A stretch of DNA of 64,000 bases from Desulfonatronospira thiodismutans ASO3-1 (GTDB taxonomy: Bacteria > Desulfobacterota > Desulfovibrionia > Desulfovibrionales > Desulfonatronovibrionaceae), in assembly GCF_000174435.1 (NCBI RefSeq), contig NZ_ACJN02000002.1, positions 620,001 through 684,000 on the forward strand. Reading direction: 5' to 3'. The notes beneath the pieces are model-generated. The model saw only the letters and a program-made list of their open reading frames with translations, ran no database searches and was not told the DNA's origin. Position 1 is the first letter of the stretch. Every line of letters starts with the position of its first letter. A program made the position numbers and the translations under genes. This document shows, piece after piece, positions 17,005 through 25,675 of the stretch.

Positions 17005-19041
17005 ATGTCGACTATCATGGAATATGGCCTTTGGATTGAAAGGACTCGTGTGGGGCTGAGTAGCCCGCGTTCGGCCCCCCTTAAAGAAGTGGACAAAGCC
17101 CTCAATGCTTATCACATGAACCCGAGTCAAGATAAGCTGGATAAACTTAAAAAAGCCCTGGACGACTGGAAGACATTTAAAAAAGATTGGAAAAATTCTA
17201 AACGTAACAAAGAACAGGTAGTGGAGCGTCTCACGGAGCAAATAGAAAAAGCCGTGTCGAACAAGCCATCTTCTCCTACAAAAGAGGAGCAGGAAATACA
17301 TTCTCTTTTTGAAGCCCGGTGGCGGGATGCAGCGCAGATCATCTTCGGTAAAGCGGAACTCAGGTTTAAAAGCAAGTCCAACCTTGAAAAACTTCAGACA
17401 GCATATGGCCTGAAGAAAGATCTGCAGGAGGTCCACAAAGGGACAAAACATATCCAGGGATATAGGGAAAATACCAGTCAGTCGAATAATTCCTCACTTA
17501 TTAGCCAGGAGTCGAGACATATTAGCCGGGAGTCGTTGATTTCAGAGGACATACCTTTAAGTGAGGAGGCCAGGAAAGTCTCAGCTGTAATGGGGAAACA
17601 TGCCCAACAACTCAACGGCATTGAGATTCACGCTCTCAACACAATTGCTCCCCTTTTCGAGGGGGTTACAGATGAGATTGCCAAGGCGATAGGCGAACAT
17701 ATATTCACCAATTTGACATGGGAACTTTTAACGGGACTTACCCCATTTGTGGGTCATGTCGTCAGCGCAGGCAAAATGATCAATGGGGCTGTGAGTACTG
17801 CGATAGAGGCAAATCGGAGTTACTCGGCCGTTAAGCACATCTCGGCTTTTGCCCCTGGAGATCCTACTGAAGCTGCAAAAGCCATAAATATAGTTCTGGA
17901 TCGAATAGTTAAGCGTGAGATCGAGAAGGCCGCCATACATACTGGCGAGTTTACTGCACGGAACGCCGCTTTTTTTGACGCCGGAGTAGCCAGTGGGCCT
18001 GTGATTGGCGGGGCCTGTGCGTTGGCAAGACTCATGCACAAGGTTTCCTATATAGTCAGGGACTACAATGAAATGAGGCTCACGAACGAATCTATTCGGG
18101 ACCAAAAATTCGACACTGCCAGATTGTTCGACGAAAATCCTTTGCTTGGCTGTTTTTTTGTCAAACACGCGGAGACCAGCACTCTGGTTAACGTTCTTGT
18201 CTCCGAATACGGCACTACCGGAGCGAAATACGAGATTGAATTTCTTTGGAGAAACCACATAGACCCCATGAAAGTGCAGGCAACCAAAATCCTGGAGGAA
18301 TCCCGTCTCGAACTATTGAACTACAACAAAGGAAAGCCGTTGACAGAAAAAGATATGTTGAATCGCGATATCAGGAAGGGGGTAAACCTCAAAAAAGTCA
18401 AGACTCGTGCGTCACAGGGATTTTCCCATGAAGCCAGGCATATGTCGGCCATCGGCAACTTCAAAAAGAGCCGGCTCAAACAGACTATGACCAGAGAGAC
18501 CGACCCCTTGAAAAGGCAGCGAGAGGTACACGCCGCTCTCAAGGCCGTCGACAATCGCATTCTGCAGGCCACTTACTTTAACTCGACCGTTCTCAGCAGA
18601 GAATCCATGCCCACTGGCTTGAAAGACCTCAAGATGACCAATCAGTTTATTAACATGGAGGCGTGGAAAAAATTCAGCTATGGATCATTTTTCGGCAGGC
18701 GCACACCACCGACTGTGGCCGTGGACATGGCCCTGGAAGAATACAGGCAGCACACCATGGGCAACATGCAAAAGTTTGGATCCGTGGCTACAGCCAGCAG
18801 TCGAGCCGATATCCAAAGACGGTTAGAAATAATTCAGCAAAGACTTTTTTACCTTGGTAATATCCAGGATAAAATCGAGCGTTGGCTTGTTGTCAAAGAC
18901 GAAAAGTCGAGTACAACGCGCCGCCCTTATATGATGCGGCTTCAACAAGCCCTGCTGCTGGAACAGAACGCATTAAACGATCTGAACGCGAAGTACTCGA
19001 ACCTTCAAATCAGCGTTATTGAAACAGACCTTTTCACTTAG
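17005..19041 (+). CDS. Large putative T6SS cargo protein with hydrophobic core and duplicated terminal module
   Basis: I read the start as the ATG at 17005 (678 residues) because a GGAGGGTAG site ends a few bases before it; a TTG at 16990 is in frame but less likely. The N-terminus (WIERTRVGLSSPRSAPLKEV then DKALNAYHMNPSQDKL) resembles the C-terminal module (WKKFSYGSFFGRR then VDMALEEYRQ). That C-terminal module is also found in the papain-like protein and the lipase of this window. The centre (about residues 205-345) is rich in small hydrophobic residues (GLTPFVGHVVSAGKMINGAV, FFDAGVASGPVIGGACALA) and could insert into membranes. There is no signal peptide. Placement beside a T6SS and the shared module suggest a secreted effector; a pore-forming role is a guess. 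Confidence 0.65.
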   Translation: MSTIMEYGLWIERTRVGLSSPRSAPLKEVDKALNAYHMNPSQDKLDKLKKALDDWKTFKKDWKNSKRNKEQVVERLTEQIEKAVSNKPSSPTKEEQEIHSLFEARWRDAAQIIFGKAELRFKSKSNLEKLQTAYGLKKDLQEVHKGTKHIQGYRENTSQSNNSSLISQESRHISRESLISEDIPLSEEARKVSAVMGKHAQQLNGIEIHALNTIAPLFEGVTDEIAKAIGEHIFTNLTWELLTGLTPFVGHVVSAGKMINGAVSTAIEANRSYSAVKHISAFAPGDPTEAAKAINIVLDRIVKREIEKAAIHTGEFTARNAAFFDAGVASGPVIGGACALARLMHKVSYIVRDYNEMRLTNESIRDQKFDTARLFDENPLLGCFFVKHAETSTLVNVLVSEYGTTGAKYEIEFLWRNHIDPMKVQATKILEESRLELLNYNKGKPLTEKDMLNRDIRKGVNLKKVKTRASQGFSHEARHMSAIGNFKKSRLKQTMTRETDPLKRQREVHAALKAVDNRILQATYFNSTVLSRESMPTGLKDLKMTNQFINMEAWKKFSYGSFFGRRTPPTVAVDMALEEYRQHTMGNMQKFGSVATASSRADIQRRLEIIQQRLFYLGNIQDKIERWLVVKDEKSSTTRRPYMMRLQQALLLEQNALNDLNAKYSNLQISVIETDLFT

Positions 19042-19172
19042 ATTTAAAAAGGCCTTCTTAATACTGTACCAGTACTTAAATTTTGATACCCATGGCTGAA
19101 ACTCTGTGCCTGGATAACATTTTAACCACCGCCATGATGCACTGTCCGGCCGTTGCCGGCCTGCATTGTTTC

Positions 19173-19223
19173 TCATGTCAGGGGATTTTGCCATTTTAAC
19201 CCAGGAAAGCGGGCGAAATCAGA
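19173..19223 (-). pseudogene. Remnant of a VapC (PIN-domain) toxin C-terminus
   Basis: Right after the vapB stop, a 17-codon open frame in another phase reads SDFARFPGLKWQNPLT followed by a stop. VapC toxins typically end with a DFARFPGLxWxNPL motif. The expected 110 or so upstream codons of the toxin are absent, so an internal deletion has removed almost all of vapC and left its last codons. Confidence 0.7.
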
Positions 19224-19225
19224 TA

Positions 19226-19471
19226 TCACCTGGCATCCTCGCCTTCCACCTGGGCCAGGAGTTCCTGGATATTGTCCAGGTTTCTTCCCTGCTTAAGCCC
19301 CATGGGTTGAGGCATGGTTGTGTAATCCTGCTGCAAAGCTGGCTTTTCCACTTCTCTTAGACCAGCTCTGAGGGCTTCATTGATCACAGTCTTAAATGGG
19401 ATTTTACGCCGGGCGGCAAGAGCCCTTGCTTTTTCCAGGACATCGTTGTCTATGGCTAATGTTGTCCTCAT
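19226..19471 (-). CDS. vapB: VapB-type antitoxin (orphan)
   Basis: An 81-residue protein beginning MRTTLAIDNDVLEKARALA, the ribbon-helix-helix start typical of VapB antitoxins of the DUF2191 type, followed by KIPFKTVINEALRAGL. VapB normally neutralises the RNase VapC and represses the operon. Here the toxin gene is reduced to its last codons, so the antitoxin is an orphan; it may persist as a DNA-binding protein or as protection against related toxins. A promoter-like sequence and a short palindrome lie immediately upstream. Confidence 0.85.
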   Translation of the reverse strand: MRTTLAIDNDVLEKARALAARRKIPFKTVINEALRAGLREVEKPALQQDYTTMPQPMGLKQGRNLDNIQELLAQVEGEDAR

Positions 19472-19477
19472 ACTGAT

Positions 19478-19508
19478 GATGCTAAGACATCAAAACTATT
19501 TATGTCAA
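19478..19508 (-). promoter_or_regulatory. Putative vapB promoter with palindrome
   Basis: On the minus strand, a perfect TTGACA box (19503-19508) lies 17 bases before TTAGCA (19480-19485), a weak -10. An inverted repeat GATG-N6-CATC (19478-19491) covers the -10 region. This fits autoregulation by a ribbon-helix-helix protein but is not proven. Confidence 0.45.
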
Positions 19509-19670
19509 GGCATATTAAAATGATAGCCAGAGCCCAGGGCATTTCGCTTTGACTTCTTAACTGTGTCGCCCGGCTTGTCATTTTACGCAGAGCGCGATCC
19601 TCTCCCCTGCCCGGTCAAGGAAGGGCTGGGGGGATTGCTCATTCTCAAGAGCCACCTTCTTATAAAATTA

Positions 19671-20669
19671 CTACTGAACAATCTCCGGAAAACGATCATA
19701 CACCCTGTCCGCTGCCAGCATCAGGTCCAGGGGTAGGTCCACATTCATCTTCTCTGCGGAGCTGGTGTTGATGGTAATGTTTACTTCCCTGGGCTTTTCC
19801 ACTGAAATATCTCCCGGCTTTTCCCCCTCAAGGATCCTTTTGGCCATGGCCCCGGTCTGCAGGCCCATACTGTGGTAATCTATGCTCAGGGAGGCCATGG
19901 CCCCTTCAGCCACGGAGCTGGGGTCTGCAGCATACAGGGGAACGTCATGCAAGGCACACAGTCGAGCCAGCATGGATACGTGCTGAACAACATAGTTGTC
20001 TGTAGAGATGTACAGGGCCTGCACCCTGTCCAGTATTCCCAGGGCTGCATCCTGTACATCGCCCCCGGGGCCGACAGGGGCCGTCAGCAGCTCCAGGCCG
20101 GAATCCCCTGCCATTTCCTGCAGTCTTTTTTTGATTAAGACCGCGTTTTGCTCGAATTCGGAAAACACAATGCCCAGTGTTGAAATCCCGGGATGCACCC
20201 AGGTAATCATATCCAACTGTTCGCGCACAGGGCTCATATCAGTAAGTCCGGTAACCCGTCCTCCGGGCTTGTGCATATCCGTTATAAGCCCTGCGCCAAC
20301 CGGATCGGTGACCGCTGAAAAGACAATATCTACAGATTCCATTTTCCGGACAGCCTCCTGCGATGCCTGGGTACCCAGGGTAATTACCAGGTTGGGGTCA
20401 AGTTCGCTTATCTTTGATATATGATCCTTTTCATTTTTGCCTTCATCCTGCTCCCGGTTCATGAATACCTGGGTAAATTCGATGTTTACATCCTTATCTT
20501 GAAAGTGCTGGATGACCCCGGATGCTGCTTCATCCAGAGCCGGATGCCTGATGGAGTGCAGAATTGCCACCCTGAAGTCCTGCGCCCATGCAGAACTCAA
20601 GCCTTCAGGTAAGCCCACGGCATTAACAAGCAAGAATAATAAACCGGACAACAGATGAATTCGATTCAA
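19671..20669 (-). CDS. ABC-type substrate-binding protein (ABC_sub_bind family), second copy
   Basis: A 332-residue exported protein with a signal peptide ending AWAQ. It has the two-lobe fold of the ABC_sub_bind family: PNLVITLGTQASQEAVR in the first lobe, IVFSAVTDPVGAGLI at the hinge, and LYISTDNYVVQHV and ASLSIDYHSMGLQTG in the second lobe. The pattern SAVTDPVGAGL is the standard family signature. It is a paralogue of the product at 15456-16514 but clearly diverged. No transport genes adjoin it. A gap with repeats follows upstream (20670-21315). Confidence 0.88.
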   Translation of the reverse strand: MNRIHLLSGLLFLLVNAVGLPEGLSSAWAQDFRVAILHSIRHPALDEAASGVIQHFQDKDVNIEFTQVFMNREQDEGKNEKDHISKISELDPNLVITLGTQASQEAVRKMESVDIVFSAVTDPVGAGLITDMHKPGGRVTGLTDMSPVREQLDMITWVHPGISTLGIVFSEFEQNAVLIKKRLQEMAGDSGLELLTAPVGPGGDVQDAALGILDRVQALYISTDNYVVQHVSMLARLCALHDVPLYAADPSSVAEGAMASLSIDYHSMGLQTGAMAKRILEGEKPGDISVEKPREVNITINTSSAEKMNVDLPLDLMLAADRVYDRFPEIVQ

Positions 20670-20699
20670 GGTTCAGCTCACCTCCAGGACAACCTTAAC

Positions 20700-21100
20700 G
20701 TAACCATTCAGGGGGTGCCATCAATCGCCACCGAGAATTGACGTGAGGCGTTACTCGCCAGCCGTGAGCGGCAGAGCCGCCCGCCTGTCCCGTGAAACAA
20801 ACGTAGTTTCAGCGTAGCTGGTTTCACTGGGATGTGCAACGAAGTTGCCCGTGCCAAAAAAATCTTCTCTGGCACGGGAAGCCTTCAGGCTTCACACCCG
20901 ACTAAAATGCGCTTCGCTGTCCTTCGGAATTTTAGCGGGCAGGCAGGTGCTCCGCACACACGGTTTTGAAGAACATAGATCCCCACAGGGCATTGCCCGC
21001 CTGGCAGAAAGGCAAATTGGCATATCTCCCCCTGAAGGGTTACACCTTAACAGATTTACAGCTCAGGGCCATTTCAACCGGGGACCCTCTAAATGGCTAC
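20700..21100. repeat. Type B arms enclosing a 300-bp structured, non-coding stretch
   Basis: A left arm GTAACCATTCAGGGGGTGCC starts at 20699, and a weak right arm CCCTCTAAATGGCTAC ends at 21100. Between them are small hairpins: GCACGGGAAGCCTTCAGGCT (20874) and CTAAAATGCGCTTCGC / AATTTTAGCG. An open frame of 96 codons across this region has no family resemblance and no clear ribosome site, so I treat it as non-coding. The right arm is diverged, and the element may be a composite. Confidence 0.5.
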
Positions 21101-21116
21101 AAACACCAAGCTTAAG

Positions 21117-21258
21117 ACTACAGCGAAACTTATAAAATATAATATCTCAATTGGGGACAGGCACTTTTTCCGGTTGCAAATTTGCAATTCTTCGAAAATT
21201 CGGCAGCAAAAGAGCCAGTCCCCGGAGGTCAATCACCGATCATAAGTTTCGCTGTAGT
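21117..21258. repeat. Type C palindromic element
   Basis: The outer arms are ACTACAGCGAAACTTAT (21117-21133) and the exact inverse ATAAGTTTCGCTGTAGT (21242-21258). Inside, GGGGACAGGCAC and GAGCCAGTCCCC form the GGGGAC-type core shared with types A and B, although the outer arms are unrelated to those. It lies downstream of the SulP permease gene. Confidence 0.9.
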
Positions 21259-21315
21259 GTTAATTATCCAGAATAAAATCAGGTTATGCTTGCGGAGCAT
21301 ATTTTAAGACGACAA

Positions 21316-23526
21316 TTATTTGCAAGATGACCTGAGCAGGATGCTGTAGAACCTGGCTGCCATGTCCGGATCTTTTTCCTGCAGCAAGCCAATGTCTTCT
21401 GAGCTGAAATAATGCACCCTGGATGCAGACGATGCCCTGTAAAGATGCTTGCTTTCAACCTCTTCAAAAAGCCCCTTGAGGTTTACCACGTCACCAGGAC
21501 CGTATTCCTGCTGCACAAGCTCTTCCTGCCCTTCCGGATCAGTCTTTACAACCCCGCCCAACTGGATCAGATATACACCCTTTAGTTTTTGTCCGGGCTG
21601 TATCAGGGCTTCGCCTTTTTCCAGGTGCATAACAATTGAGTAATCTTTAATATTCTCAACAACGTTCTCAATGGATTCCAGCTCTTCGAGGTTTTTGAGC
21701 ATTTCATCGGCAACATCAGCAAAAAGCCTGGATCGTATATGGTCCTGGCTTCCCTGGTTAACTGCATCAAGGTATTGCTTGATAATTCTATCTTCACACC
21801 ACTGCAGACCCTGGTTAAAATCATTAAAACTTATAAAATGCTCCTGATCCTGCATTCGAGCTGTATGGTTTTTGAGTTGATACAAAAACCAGGTAGAGGC
21901 CCCTGTAAAGACAACCCTTACACCACTACGATCAAGCCTGTTCAAAAGCCTTGCAAAGGCGCTTACAGATGAAATATCCACACCGCTTGTGTCTGAAAAG
22001 TCAATTATTGCATACAAGTCGTCAGAATAATCCTGTTGTGCAATCTTACTATCAATATCCTGAACCAGGGAATTGACAGAGCCAAAAAACAGGTATCCGG
22101 ACAGCTCAAAAACTTTGATCCTGTCCCCCTGATCCATAAGTATTCTTTTGTGCGGCAGAGGTCTGGACCGGGGGCTCTGAACACTCGGGCCTGAAAATGA
22201 ATTTTTCAGTACCGGTACCTGACTGAATCTGATTACAAAAAGAACAACAGACAGGAGAATCCCCAATACAACACCCTGGAAAAAGCCAAGCCAGGCAATC
22301 ATCACCAGAATAGCCAGAACGATAAGGTAGTCGGTCCAGACCATCTTTTTTCTGGCCTCAATCACCCAGTCCCACAGAAAAAGCAGACCCAGGAGCATAA
22401 GCGCCCCTCCCAGAACTGCCTTGGGAAACAGGGCTATCAAAAAACCTCCCCAGGCAAGGGTCAGGGCCATTACTGCTGCCGCTGTCAGCCCGGCAAGACG
22501 GGTGTAAGCCCCTGTCTTGAACCCCATCATGGAAAGGCTCAGGGAACTGTATCCGGCAGGAGAACCGCTTAAGCCGCAAAGAAAATTGCCCAGGCTGTTG
22601 GACATGACTTCCCTGTTCATGTCAATTTCTCTGTTTGAAGCCAGCTCCACTCCGCTTACGTTTAGAATCAGCCCCATAAGGACTATAAATGGAATGGTCA
22701 GCAAGACAGGCAACTGGGCAAATACAGCCTGCCAGTTGATGCCGGACATTTCCTGCCAGGTGAATACAGGCCATAGGGCACCAGACTCCAGGGTATCAAA
22801 AAGAAGACCTGCTTCTCTGGCCTGGTCCAGAGAAAAGCCCGAAAACAGAAGAATAACGTGGAATAATACAGCACCCAGAACAAGTGTTGCCGGCAGCAGC
22901 GCGAAATGAGAAAATCTCCTCAAGAGCACGAAGAGAAGTACCGCCAGCGCCGTTCCCGGCAGCCAGAGCATTAAAAAAGAGGGAGTGAACAGATACCAGG
23001 GGTCAAGCAGATCAGGCCTTGAACCCAGCATGACTTCCAGGCTGCTGGAGCTGAGAATCCAGCCCGATCCAGCCAGAAAACCGCCTATGACCGGATAGGG
23101 AATATACCTGAAAAAATTGACCAGGCTGAAGCAGGCGATAATAAACAGAAAAAAACCGGTAAAAATACTGGAAATTATTAATCCGGCCACAATTGTCATG
23201 AACACGTCACCGGTCCCGGAGATGGTCTGTGCAGCCATCAGGGCTGCTCCCCCGGAAAATATCGCTGCCGGAGCATCCTGCGGCAGACTTATGCTGGATT
23301 TGAATGAAGAGGTAAGGGCCACGGCAATGCAGGCCAGCAAACCTCCCGTCAGGGTCAGCCCTACCCCCCTGACGGCCAGATGACTTACTTCCCCGGAAAA
23401 AATCATGGCTGCAAAGGATACCGCCAGTACTATACCCATAAGCCCTATAATCAATCCAATGCATAAAGCCGGAATGAGAGTGCCGGGTCTTAAATCATGG
23501 ATAAGCTCCTGGAATAGACTGGTCAT
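21316..23526 (-). CDS. SulP-family anion permease with STAS and cyclic-nucleotide-binding domains
   Basis: The 736-residue protein has about 12 membrane helices in the first 420 residues, as in SulP carriers (PGTLIPALCIGLIIG, then GGAALMAAQTISGTG). Next comes a STAS domain (YAIIDFSDTSGVDISSVSAF), and the last 130 residues look like a cyclic-nucleotide-binding beta-barrel (LEKGEALIQPGQKLKGVYLI, YGPGDVVNLKG). SulP carriers move sulfate, bicarbonate or related anions; the substrate is not clear here. The cNMP-like domain suggests control by a second messenger or by an intramolecular gate. I chose the ATG at 23526, which has AGGA eight bases upstream, over the TTG at 23553. Confidence 0.88.
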   Translation of the reverse strand: MTSLFQELIHDLRPGTLIPALCIGLIIGLMGIVLAVSFAAMIFSGEVSHLAVRGVGLTLTGGLLACIAVALTSSFKSSISLPQDAPAAIFSGGAALMAAQTISGTGDVFMTIVAGLIISSIFTGFFLFIIACFSLVNFFRYIPYPVIGGFLAGSGWILSSSSLEVMLGSRPDLLDPWYLFTPSFLMLWLPGTALAVLLFVLLRRFSHFALLPATLVLGAVLFHVILLFSGFSLDQAREAGLLFDTLESGALWPVFTWQEMSGINWQAVFAQLPVLLTIPFIVLMGLILNVSGVELASNREIDMNREVMSNSLGNFLCGLSGSPAGYSSLSLSMMGFKTGAYTRLAGLTAAAVMALTLAWGGFLIALFPKAVLGGALMLLGLLFLWDWVIEARKKMVWTDYLIVLAILVMIAWLGFFQGVVLGILLSVVLFVIRFSQVPVLKNSFSGPSVQSPRSRPLPHKRILMDQGDRIKVFELSGYLFFGSVNSLVQDIDSKIAQQDYSDDLYAIIDFSDTSGVDISSVSAFARLLNRLDRSGVRVVFTGASTWFLYQLKNHTARMQDQEHFISFNDFNQGLQWCEDRIIKQYLDAVNQGSQDHIRSRLFADVADEMLKNLEELESIENVVENIKDYSIVMHLEKGEALIQPGQKLKGVYLIQLGGVVKTDPEGQEELVQQEYGPGDVVNLKGLFEEVESKHLYRASSASRVHYFSSEDIGLLQEKDPDMAARFYSILLRSSCK

Positions 23527-23603
23527 AACCGGTTCCTGGTAGTTCGGATTCAAATAAAAGGCTTAGCTCAGCCCTTATATACAAGCAGCAGCGCACAATC
23601 AGC

Positions 23604-23634
23604 TTGACAGGCACACAAATAAATGCAATACTAT
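23604..23634 (+). promoter_or_regulatory. Putative sigma-70 promoter of the kinase-like gene
   Basis: A perfect TTGACA (23604-23609) is followed by TACTAT (23629-23634) with a 19-base spacer. This is 126 bases before the ATG at 23760. The long spacer makes the -10 uncertain. Confidence 0.4.
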
Positions 23635-23759
23635 AAAAAGTCTATGAAAATGCACCCTTAGCCGCAAAAAGGTGATTATGCGTGACTTTAAGACTTTTAA
23701 CTAAAGACGTTCTACACTCCTGCAGTGCTCAAACAGAATAAATCATAAAGGGAATTATT

Positions 23760-25418
23760 ATGCGAATAGGCAACCCTTTTGACGGGCGACCCCTTGGATT
23801 CAAGAATTTCTCCGACTCACGTTTAGTCAAGAAAAGAGGTGAAAGCGCTCATCCGGTACTCGAAGTGGACAAGCAGGGTCACAAATGGTTCATAAAAAAT
23901 TTGGACAGTGACCAGGAAGCACAGATCGAGTGCATGATCGGCGAGATTTACCGCTACCTCTTAGGACCTGAACAGCCCAAGATCCGCCTGGCGGATATAA
24001 ACATCGTTGCCTCTGAAGGGGTAAACTTCACTTCCGTGAGAGACCTCATTGAAAAAGAACCCAATGTGTACGATAATTACCAGACTGCATTCTGCGAAAA
24101 CATTGAAAGCTTTTTAATGCTGGCTTTTTCGTCCATCTTTTTCGAAGAAAACGATCTTTCTGACGCGAACTACGGTCTTGCCAAGAAGAACGGAAGATAC
24201 GGAGGCTTTGTCAAGATTGACCATGGCCAGTCCTTGAACACCTTGCGCATCGTTGAAGAAAAAAGACGAAGTTCGTCTTTCAACTTCAAGAAACAAAATC
24301 TGGATCGGGCGGAAATCAAGTACTTCCCTCCCGTCAATCCCCGACCTTCTAAAGACTTAAGAAAAAAGAGCCAGAGATCATCGCTGGGACCGGTCTTTTA
24401 TGGAAAAAGAAAGTATGAACTGACATACCAGTTTATGGACCGTGTCGTTCTGGATTTCGTTGATGGGCGTGTGGACAAGGACTACATTTTAAACCTGACC
24501 AACCAACCGTCAGCATCTCCATTTTACGACAACAGGCTTTTGGGCCTGATAGATCTTTTTGGAAAGGGCAAGTATGACATCATGGAGGTGAAAAAACACT
24601 ATGCCCTGGCCAGGTTAGCATTTACTAATGATGCCGCATACTTTTTCATAGCTGAAAAGTCAACCGAGGCCTCCATTCAGCGTGTCCAGGCCATATTGAA
24701 CCTGGTAAAGGAAAAAATCAGGGAGAACCGCAGAATTTTGATTCAAAACCTGATGCAGGACCCTGATTTTCTATGTTTTGCCCACGTTTACGGTTCAGAG
24801 GTCAAGAAAAAAATACGTGCATCCTGGAACGTTATGTTAAAAAAAAGAGATGGCAGGACAACATCGGATCGTTATCAAAAAGGAAACGCTGTTGATCCAG
24901 TAGACAGCACCAAGCTTGATATTGCGTCAACCCTGGGTGCACAGTACCTGATAAACCTTCGCAAACACCAGCACCTGCGGGTCAGGACCAACGAAAACGG
25001 AGTCGTCACCCATGAAAACATTGAGAGCTATGAATCCTTAGTGCACGCCAGAAGCAATGAGTTGATTGAGGGCCTGATTAACTTTATAGGTTCCCACAAA
25101 TGGAACGTGGGTTTTGGTGGTGGAAAAACCGTGATGGTCAAGGGTCGCAAGATCAAAGTCCCGTCTCACGTTGCCAGTCTGGCTGATGTTCTTGATTTAC
25201 ATACCAAGACCAGTTATCGGACCTTAAGAACAGTCAAAGACGCAGCAGATATCATAACCGATGCCCACCACTCCTCCAGCAGGAGTCGAAAGGCTTCAAC
25301 CACTCAGGCTTATTTTGCACTTTATACCCAGGTTGTCGAATATGTAAGAGACTTGAGGCATCAGGGTGTTACAGACGAAGCACTCAGGCACATCAACCCA
25401 GCATTGCTGAATATGTAG
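23760..25418 (+). CDS. Putative T6SS cargo with a PI3/4-kinase-like active-site pattern
   Basis: A 552-residue soluble protein without a signal peptide. I see kinase-like landmarks in order: Lys46 in KWFIKNL, Glu62 in GEIYRYLLG, then NDLSDANYGL (Asp132 and Asn137) and FVKIDHGQSL (Asp154). The last two match the catalytic-loop Asp...Asn and the metal-binding Asp-Phe-Gly-like element of the PI3/4-kinase/HipA-like fold. Similar layouts occur in several Legionella effectors. The remaining 390 residues are mainly helical and unrecognised. A weak AAGGGA site precedes the ATG. The gene stands alone between the permease and an ExeA-like gene, with no partner resembling immunity. The kinase call is inference from motif order, and the substrate (lipid, protein or nucleotide) is unknown. 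Confidence 0.6.
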   Translation: MRIGNPFDGRPLGFKNFSDSRLVKKRGESAHPVLEVDKQGHKWFIKNLDSDQEAQIECMIGEIYRYLLGPEQPKIRLADINIVASEGVNFTSVRDLIEKEPNVYDNYQTAFCENIESFLMLAFSSIFFEENDLSDANYGLAKKNGRYGGFVKIDHGQSLNTLRIVEEKRRSSSFNFKKQNLDRAEIKYFPPVNPRPSKDLRKKSQRSSLGPVFYGKRKYELTYQFMDRVVLDFVDGRVDKDYILNLTNQPSASPFYDNRLLGLIDLFGKGKYDIMEVKKHYALARLAFTNDAAYFFIAEKSTEASIQRVQAILNLVKEKIRENRRILIQNLMQDPDFLCFAHVYGSEVKKKIRASWNVMLKKRDGRTTSDRYQKGNAVDPVDSTKLDIASTLGAQYLINLRKHQHLRVRTNENGVVTHENIESYESLVHARSNELIEGLINFIGSHKWNVGFGGGKTVMVKGRKIKVPSHVASLADVLDLHTKTSYRTLRTVKDAADIITDAHHSSSRSRKASTTQAYFALYTQVVEYVRDLRHQGVTDEALRHINPALLNM

Positions 25419-25446
25419 CCTGTGTGAAACCAAAAGACAGTAATAA

Positions 25447-25659
25447 ACCAACCATTCGGGGCAGACTTTTGCTGTCTGGTGGACAAGCCATCGCAACACA
25501 CTTCTGTACAAATCAAATAATTACAAACACGTAGTTTTGGGAACCTGCACAGGCAATATTGAAAGGGCAGTCTCACACGTCTCTATCCAGGAACCACCTT
25601 TAAGCCTTCCTGAAAGCTACAAAACATCCCTAAAAAAACTGCAAAAGGCCAGAACATAG
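25447..25659 (+). other. Open frame without start codon, possible gene remnant
   Basis: A 71-codon plus-strand frame between a TAA at 25444 and a TAG at 25657 contains no ATG. It reads like real protein in its second half (HVVLGTCTGNIERAVSHV ending KKLQKAR). It fills the 257-bp gap upstream of the ExeA-like gene. It may be the 3' end of a deleted gene, or chance. Confidence 0.25.
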
Positions 25660-25675
25660 CAACCCAGCGGCAGTT

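Noticed and set aside
18973-19194. Minus-strand 73-codon frame after vapB as a possible toxin gene
   Set aside because: It is not in the phase of the VapC-like tail, overlaps the end of the large cargo gene, and lacks PIN-domain acidic residues.
20845-21135. Plus-strand 96-codon frame in a repeat-filled gap
   Set aside because: It crosses several small hairpins and a type B arm, has no family resemblance and no convincing ribosome site.
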